From Rouxiella aceris (GTDB lineage Bacteria; Pseudomonadota; Gammaproteobacteria; Enterobacterales; Enterobacteriaceae), in the NCBI RefSeq assembly GCF_012933545.1, contig NZ_JAADJU010000001.1, positions 620,001 through 684,000 on the forward strand: a stretch of DNA of 64,000 bases, given 5' to 3'. Each line of letters opens with the position of its first letter. The stretch's first letter is position 1. The notes beneath the pieces were generated by a model. That model searched no databases and was not told the DNA's origin. It worked only from the letters and a program-made list of their open reading frames with translations. The translations under genes and the position numbers were made by a program. Below are positions 1 to 10,469 of the stretch, in pieces.

Positions 1-553
1 GCTCTTCTGCCAGACGCATCGTGGCTTTGCGCGCCACCAGCGAATAGCCGCCCATTCCAGGGAACAGGTTAAAGGCAATTTCCGGGAAGCCCATTCTGGC
101 GGTATTTTGTGCCAGCACATAATGATGGGCCAACGCGGCTTCAAAGCCGCCGCCCAGCGCCGTTCCTTCAATCATAGAAATACTGATCGCCCCCACATCA
201 AAACCGCGTGCCGCAGCATGGACACAGTCAATACATGCCCGAGCATAAGCGCGTAATGCTTCACGTTTTTCGTTAACAATCGAATCGACAAAAAAGCTCA
301 GATCGCCGCCAACATTATAAATATTTGGCACCAATGACCCGGTTACCCAAAAATCGAATCGAAGACCCGACGCTTTGGCAGCGTAGGTTAGCTTCATAAT
401 GTCTTCGATAAGCGCCTGGTTAAAACATGGCCGAGGGTAAGCCTTTAACATCATCCACATGACATTACGGCCTTCTTCATAATAGGCGGCTAATTGAGAC
501 ATTTGCCCAGCTTCAGTGAAAGGACGGCAAGCGGTATGGTCAACAAGATTCAT
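1..553 (-). CDS. rpfF: DSF-type quorum signal synthase, RpfF family (3' part cut by window edge)
   Basis: Read from ATG at 553, 184 codons stay open to the window edge, so the C-terminal part is missing. It is a crotonase (enoyl-CoA hydratase) fold protein. VGGDLSFF (81-88), ALGGGFEAAL (132-141) and FPEIAFNLFPGMGGYS (156-171) follow the RpfF/diffusible-signal-factor synthase family much better than ordinary FadB- or PaaF-type hydratases. Glu138 and Glu158 are 20 residues apart, as are catalytic Glu141 and Glu161 of Xanthomonas RpfF. The family turns 3-hydroxyacyl-ACP into free cis-2-unsaturated fatty acid signals in the cytoplasm. It is divergent from fadH. The missing 3' end and the unseen neighbour (rpfR or rpfC/G would be expected partners) are the main uncertainties. 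Confidence 0.82.
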   Translation of the reverse strand, partial: MNLVDHTACRPFTEAGQMSQLAAYYEEGRNVMWMMLKAYPRPCFNQALIEDIMKLTYAAKASGLRFDFWVTGSLVPNIYNVGGDLSFFVDSIVNEKREALRAYARACIDCVHAAARGFDVGAISISMIEGTALGGGFEAALAHHYVLAQNTARMGFPEIAFNLFPGMGGYSLVARKATMRLAEE

Positions 554-964
554 AGTATAAATATCCAGGTTAGATTTTGGAAATTTGGGTGAAGCAGCTC
601 CAGCCTAGTCCAGCTCTAACCCGAACTGAATCGTTTAGATGCTATTAACTAAAAATAATCCGAACATAATGAATGATCACTTTTGTAAGAAAATAGTTAG
701 TAAAATAAGCAAGATGCGATAAACACAAAAAAATTAACCCTTTCATGAGCGGCGATTAATTATCCTATTTAGGTTTTGTTCCATGGGGGAAATATAAGAG
801 GTACATAAATCAGCAAAGGGGATTAATAAGAAAAAAGTATTTGCTTTAAACTGCCTCATTTTATTTTTAAATATAGGTTGGCTATAAATACCACTTCAAT
901 TATTCCCCCTCGACGCGACCGGATGACAGAGCACAGCAGAGAGCTGCGCCAAAAGACAGATCTT

Positions 965-980
965 TATGATGTCTATCACA
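965..980 (+). promoter_or_regulatory. Candidate CRP-cAMP site upstream of fadH
   Basis: TATGA-TGTCTA-TCACA matches the consensus TGTGA-N6-TCACA at 9 of 10 defined positions. It ends about 105 bp before the fadH start codon, a plausible activator distance. E. coli fadH is controlled by catabolite and fatty-acid regulators. Assigned by eye only. Confidence 0.45.
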
Positions 981-1032
981 TACCCCATCGCGCGCCTTTC
1001 CAAGGCGGGTGGCACAAGCTAGATTTAATCTT

Positions 1033-1049
1033 ATCTCATCCGACCACTT
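1033..1049 (+). promoter_or_regulatory. Candidate FadR operator before fadH
   Basis: ATCTCATCCGACCACTT matches 12 of 17 positions of the FadR consensus AGCTGGTCCGACCTGTT, including the central TCCGACC. It lies 36 bp upstream of the fadH ATG, a position suited to repression of a beta-oxidation gene when no long-chain acyl-CoA is present. Confidence 0.42.
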
Positions 1050-1051
1050 AA

Positions 1052-3118
<2,067 letters not shown>

Positions 3119-3121
3119 CCC

Positions 3122-4261
3122 TTAGCTACCGGCAGCCGTTTTCACCGCACGCAACACCACAAACTTCTGATTGGTGGCGATGGTGGTGCAGTTGCCAAAC
3201 AAGCGGCGCAGTTTTTGGTAATAGTCGAGATGACGATTACCAACAATACGCAGCTCGCCGCCAGCCTGCAGACAGCGCTTGGCATCGCAGAACATGCGCC
3301 AGGCGGTATCATCGCTGATCACGTGCCCCTGGTGGAACGGCGGGTTACACAATACAGCGTGCAAGGTCTCACGCTCGCAGCCGGCCAGCATATTGTTGAC
3401 CTCAAACTCGCAGCGGCCAAGATCTTGCGGCAGGTTATTGGCTACGTTGGCACGGCTGGATTCCACCGCCATATAGGATTCGTCGACAAACAGCATTTCC
3501 GCTTCGGGATTAAGCGCCAGCGCGGTAATACCCACCACGCCATTGCCACAGCCCAGATCGGCAATACGGCCAACAATGCCTTCCGGCAGATGCTGCATAA
3601 AGAAACGGGCACCAATATCCAGTCCGGTACGTGAAAACACGTTGGCGTGGTTGGTGATGCGCATTTCGCTGTCGTCCAGCGCCCACTCGGTGGTCACCGG
3701 TTCGGCAGCCTGTACCGGATTTTCCGGGAAGCAGTGGATCAGACGCGCCTTTTTCCAGGCAAGACTGGTGCGGGTAGACCCAAGGATTTTTTCAAACAGC
3801 TGCAGCGTCGAATTATGCACATCGCGCGCTTTGGCACCGGCAATAATCTGAGTATCTTTCGTCACCACTTCGCGTAGCGCACGCAGTTGCTGCTCCAGCA
3901 AGGCCAGGGTTTTCGGGATCTTGATCACCACCAGTCCCGGTGCCTGCGGTAACGCCGCCAGGCTGCTTTGCAGTGTAACCTGAGTCTCGTCCAGCTCATT
4001 AAGACGCAGATTATGCCGTGTGGCCAGCTGACTCATAAAAGAGTCGCCAATGCTGACCGGAGAGAAGGCGTGCAGCGCACAGGCCAAGGTGCCAAAACTG
4101 TCGTTAAAAATCAGCAGTGGACGGCCATTGAGTGTGTCGGTGCTCAGGGTTTGCAATAAATATTCATCGGCTGCTTCCCAGGCTTGTAACGTAGTGGCTT
4201 CTTCCTGTAGCGGATAACGTTCCAGCTCAAGATGCAGTGTACCCTGTTCAAAATGGCTCAT
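3122..4261 (-). CDS. rlmG: 23S rRNA m2G1835 methyltransferase
   Basis: RlmG (YgjO) uses S-adenosylmethionine to methylate N2 of G1835 in 23S rRNA. The 379-residue product aligns end to end with E. coli RlmG (378 aa). The N-terminal half is a degenerate methyltransferase-like domain; the catalytic C-terminal half carries the SAM loop DLGCGNG (235-241) and the amino-methylase motif NPPF (306-309). The adjacent fadH, ygjP, ygjR and alx keep the E. coli neighbourhood. It is transcribed divergently from ygjP across about 170 bp. Confidence 0.95.
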   Translation of the reverse strand: MSHFEQGTLHLELERYPLQEEATTLQAWEAADEYLLQTLSTDTLNGRPLLIFNDSFGTLACALHAFSPVSIGDSFMSQLATRHNLRLNELDETQVTLQSSLAALPQAPGLVVIKIPKTLALLEQQLRALREVVTKDTQIIAGAKARDVHNSTLQLFEKILGSTRTSLAWKKARLIHCFPENPVQAAEPVTTEWALDDSEMRITNHANVFSRTGLDIGARFFMQHLPEGIVGRIADLGCGNGVVGITALALNPEAEMLFVDESYMAVESSRANVANNLPQDLGRCEFEVNNMLAGCERETLHAVLCNPPFHQGHVISDDTAWRMFCDAKRCLQAGGELRIVGNRHLDYYQKLRRLFGNCTTIATNQKFVVLRAVKTAAGS

Positions 4262-4432
4262 TGGCCCTCCTCATAATTCAATTTGCGCTGTTTATCCCTT
4301 AAATTGCGCTATCAGTAAAATGTTTTTTCAGTTAAAAAGGTGTTTATCTGCCAACCCTGGCTGCCCGCGGATGGTAGCACGGCATTTACCTGCCGCTATC
4401 CGCGCCATTAAAGAGAGCCAAAGCAAACAGTT

Positions 4433-4939
4433 ATGCCTGAATTGACCTATCTGCAGGGCTACCCGGACCATCTTGTGACTCAGGTGCGCCAATTGATCGA
4501 CCAGCAGCGTCTGGGCAGTGTGCTGCTTAGCCGTTATCCCGAGCCGCACGATCTGAGCACCGATAAATCGCTGTATCAGTTTACTCTCGATTTAAAGAAT
4601 CAATACTTGCGCAGCTCATCTCCGCTCAGCAAAGTGGCCTATGACAATAAAATTCATGTGATGCGCCATGCGCTGGGACTGCATACGGCGATCTCGCGCA
4701 TACAAGGTGGCAAGCTGAAAGCCAAAGCCGAAATCCGCGTCGCCACGGTGTTTAAAAGCGCCCCCGAGGCGTTTTTGCGCATGATAGTGGTGCATGAGTT
4801 GGCGCATCTGAAAGAGAAAGAGCATAACAAAGCCTTTTACAGCCTCTGTTGCCATATGACGCCAGACTATCATCAACTTGAGTTTGATACGCGTATGTAT
4901 CTGACCCATCTTGAGTTATTCGGCAAGCTTTACGACTAG
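4433..4939 (+). CDS. ygjP: YgjP-like metal-dependent hydrolase
   Basis: A 168-residue protein nearly collinear with E. coli YgjP (167 aa), a conserved SprT/M48-like putative zinc metalloprotease of unknown substrate. HELAH at 121-125 with His131 (KEKEH) forms the HExxH plus third-ligand pattern. No signal peptide or membrane segment is seen, so it is cytoplasmic. It precedes ygjR by 43 bp and probably shares its transcript. The ygjQ gene found between them in E. coli is absent here. Confidence 0.9.
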   Translation: MPELTYLQGYPDHLVTQVRQLIDQQRLGSVLLSRYPEPHDLSTDKSLYQFTLDLKNQYLRSSSPLSKVAYDNKIHVMRHALGLHTAISRIQGGKLKAKAEIRVATVFKSAPEAFLRMIVVHELAHLKEKEHNKAFYSLCCHMTPDYHQLEFDTRMYLTHLELFGKLYD

Positions 4940-4982
4940 ATCCGATCCTGCAACTTTGCTGATTTTGCCAAGGGAGTACACC

Positions 4983-5981
4983 ATGATTCGCTTTGCCGTA
5001 GTGGGAACCAACTGGATAACCCAACGCTTTATCGATGCCGCCCATGAGAGCGGTAAACTCAAGCTGACAGCAGTGTATTCCCGTCAACTGGAAAAGGCCA
5101 AAGCCTTCGGTCACGACTACCCCGTTGAGCATTATTTTGACTCTCTGGAGGCGCTGGCAGCCTCGGATGAGATCGATGCCGTCTATCTCGCCAGCCCCAA
5201 CTCGCTGCACTGCGAGCAAGCGCTGCTGTTTCTCAGCCATCAGAAACACGTGATTTGCGAAAAGCCGCTGGCGTCGACGCTGCAACAGGCCGAACAGATG
5301 ATCGCCTGTGCCACAGCCAACCAGGTAGTGCTGTTTGAAGCCTTTAAAACCGCCTATCTGCCCAATTTTCTGCATATGAAAAGCACCCTCAGCCGCATGG
5401 GCACATTGCGCAAAGCCATACTGAATTACTGTCAGTATTCGTCCCGCTATCCGCGCTATCTGGCCGGGGAAAACCCGAATACCTTTAATCCGGCGTTTTC
5501 CAATGGCTCGATTATGGATATTGGCTATTACTGCCTGGCGAGCAGCGTCGCGCTGTTTGGTGAGCCAGATACGGTATTTGCCACAGCCACCCTGCTCGAC
5601 AGCGGCGTCGATGCCCAAGGTACCGTAGTGATGAGCTACCGCCATCATGCCTATGGTAACTTCGAGGTGGTGATTAACCATTCCAAGGTCAGTGATTCCT
5701 GGCTGGCCAGCGAAATTCAGGGGGAGGACGCCACGCTGCATATGGAGAAGCTCTCCGAATGCCAAACCCTGAGTTTTACCCCGCGCGGTGGCCAAAAACT
5801 GGATCTCACCCAGCCGCAGCATATCAATACCATGCTGTATGAGGCGGAAACCTTCGCCACGCTGGTGGAAAGCAAGTTTTATCATCATCCGGGGCTGGAA
5901 GTCTCGCGCATTACCGCCAAACTATTAACCGAAATTCGTCGTCAGACTGGCGTGCATTTCCCTGCCGACGAACAAAATTAA
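4983..5981 (+). CDS. ygjR: Gfo/Idh/MocA-family oxidoreductase
   Basis: The 332-residue product is a nucleotide-binding Rossmann oxidoreductase close to E. coli YgjR (334 aa); the substrate is not known. The N-terminal dinucleotide fold begins IRFAVVGTNW, and the family signature EKPL is at 93-96. The conserved NPAFSNGSIMDIG stretch belongs to the C-terminal substrate domain. An upstream in-frame start at 4911 would overlap ygjP; ATG 4983 is chosen because AAGGGAGT stands just ahead and the homologue begins there. The amidotransferase gene follows 9 bp later and is likely co-transcribed. Confidence 0.92.
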   Translation: MIRFAVVGTNWITQRFIDAAHESGKLKLTAVYSRQLEKAKAFGHDYPVEHYFDSLEALAASDEIDAVYLASPNSLHCEQALLFLSHQKHVICEKPLASTLQQAEQMIACATANQVVLFEAFKTAYLPNFLHMKSTLSRMGTLRKAILNYCQYSSRYPRYLAGENPNTFNPAFSNGSIMDIGYYCLASSVALFGEPDTVFATATLLDSGVDAQGTVVMSYRHHAYGNFEVVINHSKVSDSWLASEIQGEDATLHMEKLSECQTLSFTPRGGQKLDLTQPQHINTMLYEAETFATLVESKFYHHPGLEVSRITAKLLTEIRRQTGVHFPADEQN

Positions 5982-5990
5982 GGAGTCAGC

Positions 5991-6737
5991 ATGAGTCTGT
6001 CTGCTCAGAAACCGCTGCTAATTTTGCAAACCGGCCATGCGCCGGAACCTATCCGCGCAGTGCACGGCAACTTTCCGCAGATGTTTATCCGCCAGGGGAA
6101 TATCGACAGCCAACAGTTGGCGATCGTCGATTTGCCGGCCGGTGAACGTCCGGCCTCCCCGCAGCACTACGCTGGCGCGGTGATCACCGGATCGCGCAGT
6201 ATGGTGACCGAGCACCTCGACTGGAGCGAATACGCCGCCGACTGGATCCGCCAGGCCATGTTGATCGACCTGCCAATGCTCGGGGCCTGCTATGGCCATC
6301 AGTTGATGGCCTATGCCCTTGGCGGGGAAGTCGACTACCATCCGCAGGGGATCGAAGTGGGCACCGAAGAGATTGAACTGCTGCCTGCAGCACAGCAGGA
6401 TCCGCTGATCTCCACACTGCCCGCCCGCTTTAGCGCCAATCTGATCCATCTGCAAAGCGTGATCCAGCCCCCGGCCTGCGCGACAGTGCTGGCAAGATCG
6501 GCCCACGATGCCCATCAGATCCTGCGCTATGGCCGCAATGCGATCAGCACCCAGTTTCATCCGGAGTTCAGCGCCGCGGTAATGAAAACCTACCTGCCCT
6601 GGCTGGCGCAACAGACGGCAGAGAGCAGCGTCGACTATCATCACAAGCTGCAATCAGTCACGGATACCCCGCTTAGTCAGGGACTGCTACTGCATTTTGT
6701 CGCCTCAGTGGGCAAACAGCAGGCACTGGCGGGCTGA
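5991..6737 (+). CDS. Class I glutamine amidotransferase domain protein
   Basis: The 248-residue protein is a stand-alone GATase1 domain of the GuaA-like group. The nucleophile elbow GACYGHQ places Cys100, and QFHPEF supplies His190 and Glu192, completing the Cys-His-Glu triad that releases ammonia from glutamine. No synthetase domain is fused, so the acceptor is unknown; some relatives act as gamma-glutamyl hydrolases rather than ammonia donors. It follows ygjR by 9 bp with AGGAG ahead of the start and ends at a strong terminator, so it closes the ygjP-ygjR unit. The exact role is not recognised. Confidence 0.85.
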   Translation: MSLSAQKPLLILQTGHAPEPIRAVHGNFPQMFIRQGNIDSQQLAIVDLPAGERPASPQHYAGAVITGSRSMVTEHLDWSEYAADWIRQAMLIDLPMLGACYGHQLMAYALGGEVDYHPQGIEVGTEEIELLPAAQQDPLISTLPARFSANLIHLQSVIQPPACATVLARSAHDAHQILRYGRNAISTQFHPEFSAAVMKTYLPWLAQQTAESSVDYHHKLQSVTDTPLSQGLLLHFVASVGKQQALAG

Positions 6738-6782
6738 AGATCAATCGTTCATCGCCAGAACTTTGCCTGTCGTTGATAAAAG

Positions 6783-6815
6783 CGGCTAATGTCTTTTGAC
6801 GTTAGCCGTTTTTTT
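6783..6815 (+). terminator. Intrinsic terminator after the amidotransferase gene
   Basis: CGGCTAATGTC and GACGTTAGCCG pair over 11 bp (one G-U) around a TTTT loop and are followed by seven Ts. It lies 46 bp after the amidotransferase stop and only 27 bp before alx, so alx needs its own promoter or read-through. Confidence 0.88.
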
Positions 6816-6841
6816 ATTGTCTGATCGAGGGGGAGCTGATG

Positions 6842-7804
6842 ATGAATTCCGTAGGAAACCCGCTGCTTTGGGGCTCATTTGCTGTGGTGGTGGTCATTAT
6901 GCTGACCATAGATATGTTGTTGCAGGGCCGCAAGGGCGCGCACAGCATGACCATGAAAAGCGCCGCGCTATGGTCGCTGCTGTGGGTCGGGCTGTCGTTG
7001 CTGTTTAACCTGGCTTTCTGGTGGTATCTCAATGGCGAGTTTGGACGTGACGTGGCGGACAGGCAGGCGCTGGCATTTCTTACCGGCTATCTGATTGAAA
7101 AAGCCCTGGCCGTCGATAACGTCTTTGTCTGGTTAATGCTGTTTGGCTACTTCAGTGTACCGGCCAGTCTGCAACGCCGCGTGCTGGTTTATGGCGTGCT
7201 GGGGGCGATCGTGCTGCGCACCGGGATGATTTTTGCCGGCAGTTGGCTGGTAGCGGAGTTTAGTTGGATCCTCTATGTCTTTGGCGCCTTTTTGCTGTTT
7301 ACCGGTATTAAAATGGCGCTGGCCAAAGAGGATGAGGGCGCGATTGGCGATAAGCCGCTGATCCGCTGGCTGCGCAGCCACTTACGCATGACCGACCAAC
7401 TATCGGGGGAGAAATTCTTTGTTCGCCGCCAGGGTTTGCTGTATGCCACGCCGCTGGTACTGGTGCTGATCATGGTGGAACTGAGCGATGTGATTTTTGC
7501 CGTCGACAGTATTCCGGCAATCTTTGCCGTGACCACTGACCCTTTTATTGTGCTGACCTCTAACCTGTTTGCCATTCTTGGTCTACGCGCCATGTACTTC
7601 CTGCTGGCCAACGTGGCGGAACGCTTCTCGATGCTAAAATATGGCCTGGCGCTGATCCTGGTATTTATCGGTGCCAAAATGCTGTTGCTGGATGTGGTGC
7701 ATATCCCGGTGGCTATTTCACTGGCGGTGGTCGCCACTATTCTGGCGCTGACGCTGATTATCAATGCCTGGGTCAACCAGCGCCACGACAAGTCACAGCA
7801 TTAG
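6842..7804 (+). CDS. alx: TerC-family inner-membrane protein Alx (Mn2+ export/homeostasis)
   Basis: The 320-residue integral membrane protein is strongly similar to E. coli Alx (321 aa), a TerC-family protein linked to alkaline induction and manganese homeostasis. Around eight to nine hydrophobic segments are visible, with the conserved [12 protein letters not shown] and [11 protein letters not shown] stretches whose acidic residues probably line the metal path. ATG 6842 is chosen over 6839: GAGGGGGAG is then six bases away and the homologue starts MN. E. coli alx is preceded by a yybP-ykoY type pH/Mn riboswitch; none is recognisable in the 104 bp upstream here. Confidence 0.93.
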   Translation: MNSVGNPLLWGSFAVVVVIMLTIDMLLQGRKGAHSMTMKSAALWSLLWVGLSLLFNLAFWWYLNGEFGRDVADRQALAFLTGYLIEKALAVDNVFVWLMLFGYFSVPASLQRRVLVYGVLGAIVLRTGMIFAGSWLVAEFSWILYVFGAFLLFTGIKMALAKEDEGAIGDKPLIRWLRSHLRMTDQLSGEKFFVRRQGLLYATPLVLVLIMVELSDVIFAVDSIPAIFAVTTDPFIVLTSNLFAILGLRAMYFLLANVAERFSMLKYGLALILVFIGAKMLLLDVVHIPVAISLAVVATILALTLIINAWVNQRHDKSQH

Positions 7805-7847
7805 TCGTGACCAGGAGAGCGGCGAACCGCTCTCCTGCTGGCCCGAT

Positions 7848-10247
7848 TTATTGCACTTTAAAAGCATTTAACAGCCGCGTTAACGGGTTGACCATGGCGA
7901 TCACCACTTCATCCTGCACCAGCGCGGCATCATCAAGCTGCCGTTGCGCCAGTTGTCGATAGCTGTCGCTGATCCCCTGACCTTTTTGCCACTTGTCCAG
8001 CAGCATCAACCCCAGCTCGGACAGGCGCTGTACCTGCTCGGCCACCGGTTGTAGCGGTTTAAGTACCGAGTTTTGCGCCAGCAGCGGCTGTACCCAGGCG
8101 GTGTTATTGCGCCACAACGCCAGTTGCACACGTACCGCCTGCGCAGCCGATTTATCCTGCGGATGGGCAATCAAGATTTGCAACTGCTGATCCAACTGAC
8201 GCGTCGCGTTGCTCTCTGCCGGTAAGGCATCAGCCAACCGGTTCAAGGCAGCAAACTGGTTGTATTGCCCGGCCTGAAACTTGAGATGTTGACGGGTGTA
8301 ATATTGCGCTGGCTCCAGCGCGCTGGCGAACAGTTGCAGCGGCATAATATCGTTACTGTTAGCCAGGCGGGTCAACAAGCGGCTGCTTTCTGCCTGCTGT
8401 TGCAAGCCGACTGACACCACCGACCAGGCGTCGATCGCCTGGAGCCGCTGGTACATATTGGCTTCATCCTGCACCTCCTGCGGCGACCAAAGTCGTTCCG
8501 CAACCGCAAAGGCCCGTGGCCACAGTTTGATATCGAGGATCTCCGGGGTAACGTTCTCGCTCCATAGCGCCGCTTCGCCGCCAAGAATATTTTTCATTGC
8601 CGCCTGATCGGGCACCTGCGACGGCAGCCCCGCGGGGATAGCAGCGAGGGCACTGCCGCTGACCGGATAACGCACATTGCCCAGCAGAAAGTAGCCACTG
8701 AGTTTACCCTGTTGCAGGTTGAGCACCGGTTGCGTATCGCCCATCCAGGTATCAACGGCAAAACTGAGCTGGCCGTCGCGCTGCCAGTGAATATCCCGCA
8801 GCGCACGGCGGGTTTTCCCGCTAAAGTCGATAAAGCCACGCCAGCCTTTCTCGCCGTCAATCAGCGTAAAACTGCCGGTAACCGCGCTGCCCTTCAACCG
8901 TGGCATAGTAAATTGCCAGCTCTGGGCCTTTTCATCTTTGGCGACCTGAGTCTCTACGTCTAAAGTTTGCGGCAGGATGGCATTACGATAGTGATAGGCG
9001 GTGCTCTGCGGCTGATCGAGATAAAAGCCGGTGGAGAGGATCCCCTGATAGCCCTGCGCCGCGCTGGCGGCAAGAGAGTCAGGGCCTTGCCAGGACTGGA
9101 TAACGATATTGTGCGGTAGATCGGGATGGAAAATCTCATCCCAGCCAACCATTTTACGATGATGCCTGGCTAAAATTTTCTCTACCCGCTGATTAAAATA
9201 GGCCTGCAACCCATGGCTGTCCGCCAGTTGCTGACGACGCATAAAGGCCTGTATTTTCTTTGATTGCTTCCACTGTGAGTCGTCCACCTCGTCGCCGCCG
9301 ATATGCAAATATGCGTCGGGGAAAATCTCTGCCAGTTCCCCGGTCAGGGTATCGATAAAGGCATAAACCTTTTCGTTGCTGGGGTCGAGGGTCGGCGGAT
9401 GCACGCCCCATCCTCGCTCCATGGCATAAGGGCCGGGAGCGCTAAGCAATGCCGGATAGGCCACGGCAATGCTTGAGGCATGGCCGGGAAAATCAATCTC
9501 TGGCACCACGCGAATACCCAGCCGGGTGGCGTAGGCCACCACCTCTTTCATCTGCTGTGGCGTATAAAAATTGCCGTCGCTGGCCAGCTGTTGCAGCAAG
9601 GGGTAATGGGTCGAGGCAAAACGCCAGCCCTGATCGTCAGTCAGATGCCAGTGCAATACGTTAAGTTTTGCCGCCGCCATACCGTCAAGCTGGCGCAGAA
9701 TATCGGCCACCGGCAGAAAGTGACGGGCAGGATCGAGCAACAGGCCACGCCACGGGAAACGCGGCGCGTCGTTAATGGTGACCGCTGGCAGAAAGGTATT
9801 GTCACCGTCGCGACGCAGCAACTGTAGCAGGGTTTCCATACCACGCAGCGCGCCAAAACGCGTGGCTGCCGCCAGGGTGGCACCTTGCGGGGTAACGATC
9901 AGTTGATAGCTTTCATCGCTGGCGAGCTGTGGCACTGCCGCCACGCGTTTGGCGATATAGATTTGAATACCGGCCCGGGTGCTGTCTTGCGGGGCTGGTA
10001 GCAGCTGCCAGCCGGTCTGCCGCTCAATTCGGCTGCGCCACAGTGTTGGCATTTCTCCCAGATCGTCACCGCTGACCGCGATCGCCAGATGATTATCCAG
10101 CACCCATTTTTGCGCTACATCGGGCAACACCACCTGCCGCGGCCAGGGCATCAGATCCAGGCTTTCCGCCCCCGGCGGCAGCTCGGCACGAACCAGAAAG
10201 GACAGCAATAAAGAAGCGGTAATCACCACATGCTTAAAAGATAACAT
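7848..10247 (-). CDS. Secreted beta-N-acetylhexosaminidase, GH20
   Basis: The 799-residue product has a signal peptide (hydrophobic core VVITASLLLSFLVRA), an N-terminal GH20b-like domain, and a GH20 barrel. HIGGDEV holds the Asp319-Glu320 catalytic pair; HWHLTDDQGW and PEIDFPGH are further family motifs. It should release terminal GlcNAc from chitobiose or other glycans in the periplasm or outside the cell. About 110 residues rich in beta-type sequence (roughly 428-548) interrupt the barrel before ILGGEAALWSE. ATG 10247 gives 8-base spacing from AAGGGA; ATG 10253 would give only 2. Its family includes Serratia chitobiase (about 885 aa), but domain content differs. It lies downstream of mgtA in the same orientation with a 216-bp gap. 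Confidence 0.88.
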   Translation of the reverse strand: MLSFKHVVITASLLLSFLVRAELPPGAESLDLMPWPRQVVLPDVAQKWVLDNHLAIAVSGDDLGEMPTLWRSRIERQTGWQLLPAPQDSTRAGIQIYIAKRVAAVPQLASDESYQLIVTPQGATLAAATRFGALRGMETLLQLLRRDGDNTFLPAVTINDAPRFPWRGLLLDPARHFLPVADILRQLDGMAAAKLNVLHWHLTDDQGWRFASTHYPLLQQLASDGNFYTPQQMKEVVAYATRLGIRVVPEIDFPGHASSIAVAYPALLSAPGPYAMERGWGVHPPTLDPSNEKVYAFIDTLTGELAEIFPDAYLHIGGDEVDDSQWKQSKKIQAFMRRQQLADSHGLQAYFNQRVEKILARHHRKMVGWDEIFHPDLPHNIVIQSWQGPDSLAASAAQGYQGILSTGFYLDQPQSTAYHYRNAILPQTLDVETQVAKDEKAQSWQFTMPRLKGSAVTGSFTLIDGEKGWRGFIDFSGKTRRALRDIHWQRDGQLSFAVDTWMGDTQPVLNLQQGKLSGYFLLGNVRYPVSGSALAAIPAGLPSQVPDQAAMKNILGGEAALWSENVTPEILDIKLWPRAFAVAERLWSPQEVQDEANMYQRLQAIDAWSVVSVGLQQQAESSRLLTRLANSNDIMPLQLFASALEPAQYYTRQHLKFQAGQYNQFAALNRLADALPAESNATRQLDQQLQILIAHPQDKSAAQAVRVQLALWRNNTAWVQPLLAQNSVLKPLQPVAEQVQRLSELGLMLLDKWQKGQGISDSYRQLAQRQLDDAALVQDEVVIAMVNPLTRLLNAFKVQ

Positions 10248-10428
10248 CAGCATCTTCCCTTGAAGAAAAGCGACAGCTAGCCAGCTCGCTGAATCATAAA
10301 GGATTAAGCATAGTCAGAATGTGGTTCATAGCGGGAATTTGCGGTGAAAATTGCGTTTTTTCGGGTTAACTCTGCTTACCGTGCGGTTATTTGTCTTTAT
10401 GCTGCGCGTAAACGCCTTGACGGGTTAT

Positions 10429-10461
10429 CTGGCCTGCAAGACGTTGCATCTCGCAGGCCAG
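10429..10461 (-). terminator. Hairpin just after mgtA
   Basis: CTGGCCTGC and GCAGGCCAG form a perfect 9-bp stem nine bases past the mgtA stop. No U-tract follows on either strand, so it may be an mRNA 3'-end stabiliser rather than a full intrinsic terminator. Confidence 0.45.
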
Positions 10462-10469
10462 TCGCTCCC

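Noticed and set aside
4752-5888. Minus-strand frame of 378 codons opposite ygjP and ygjR
   Set aside because: Shadow of two well-conserved plus-strand genes; no domain is visible.
6738-6841. yybP-ykoY riboswitch upstream of alx
   Set aside because: The space is too short, and the conserved paired-loop motifs are not present; only the terminator hairpin and ribosome-binding site are visible.
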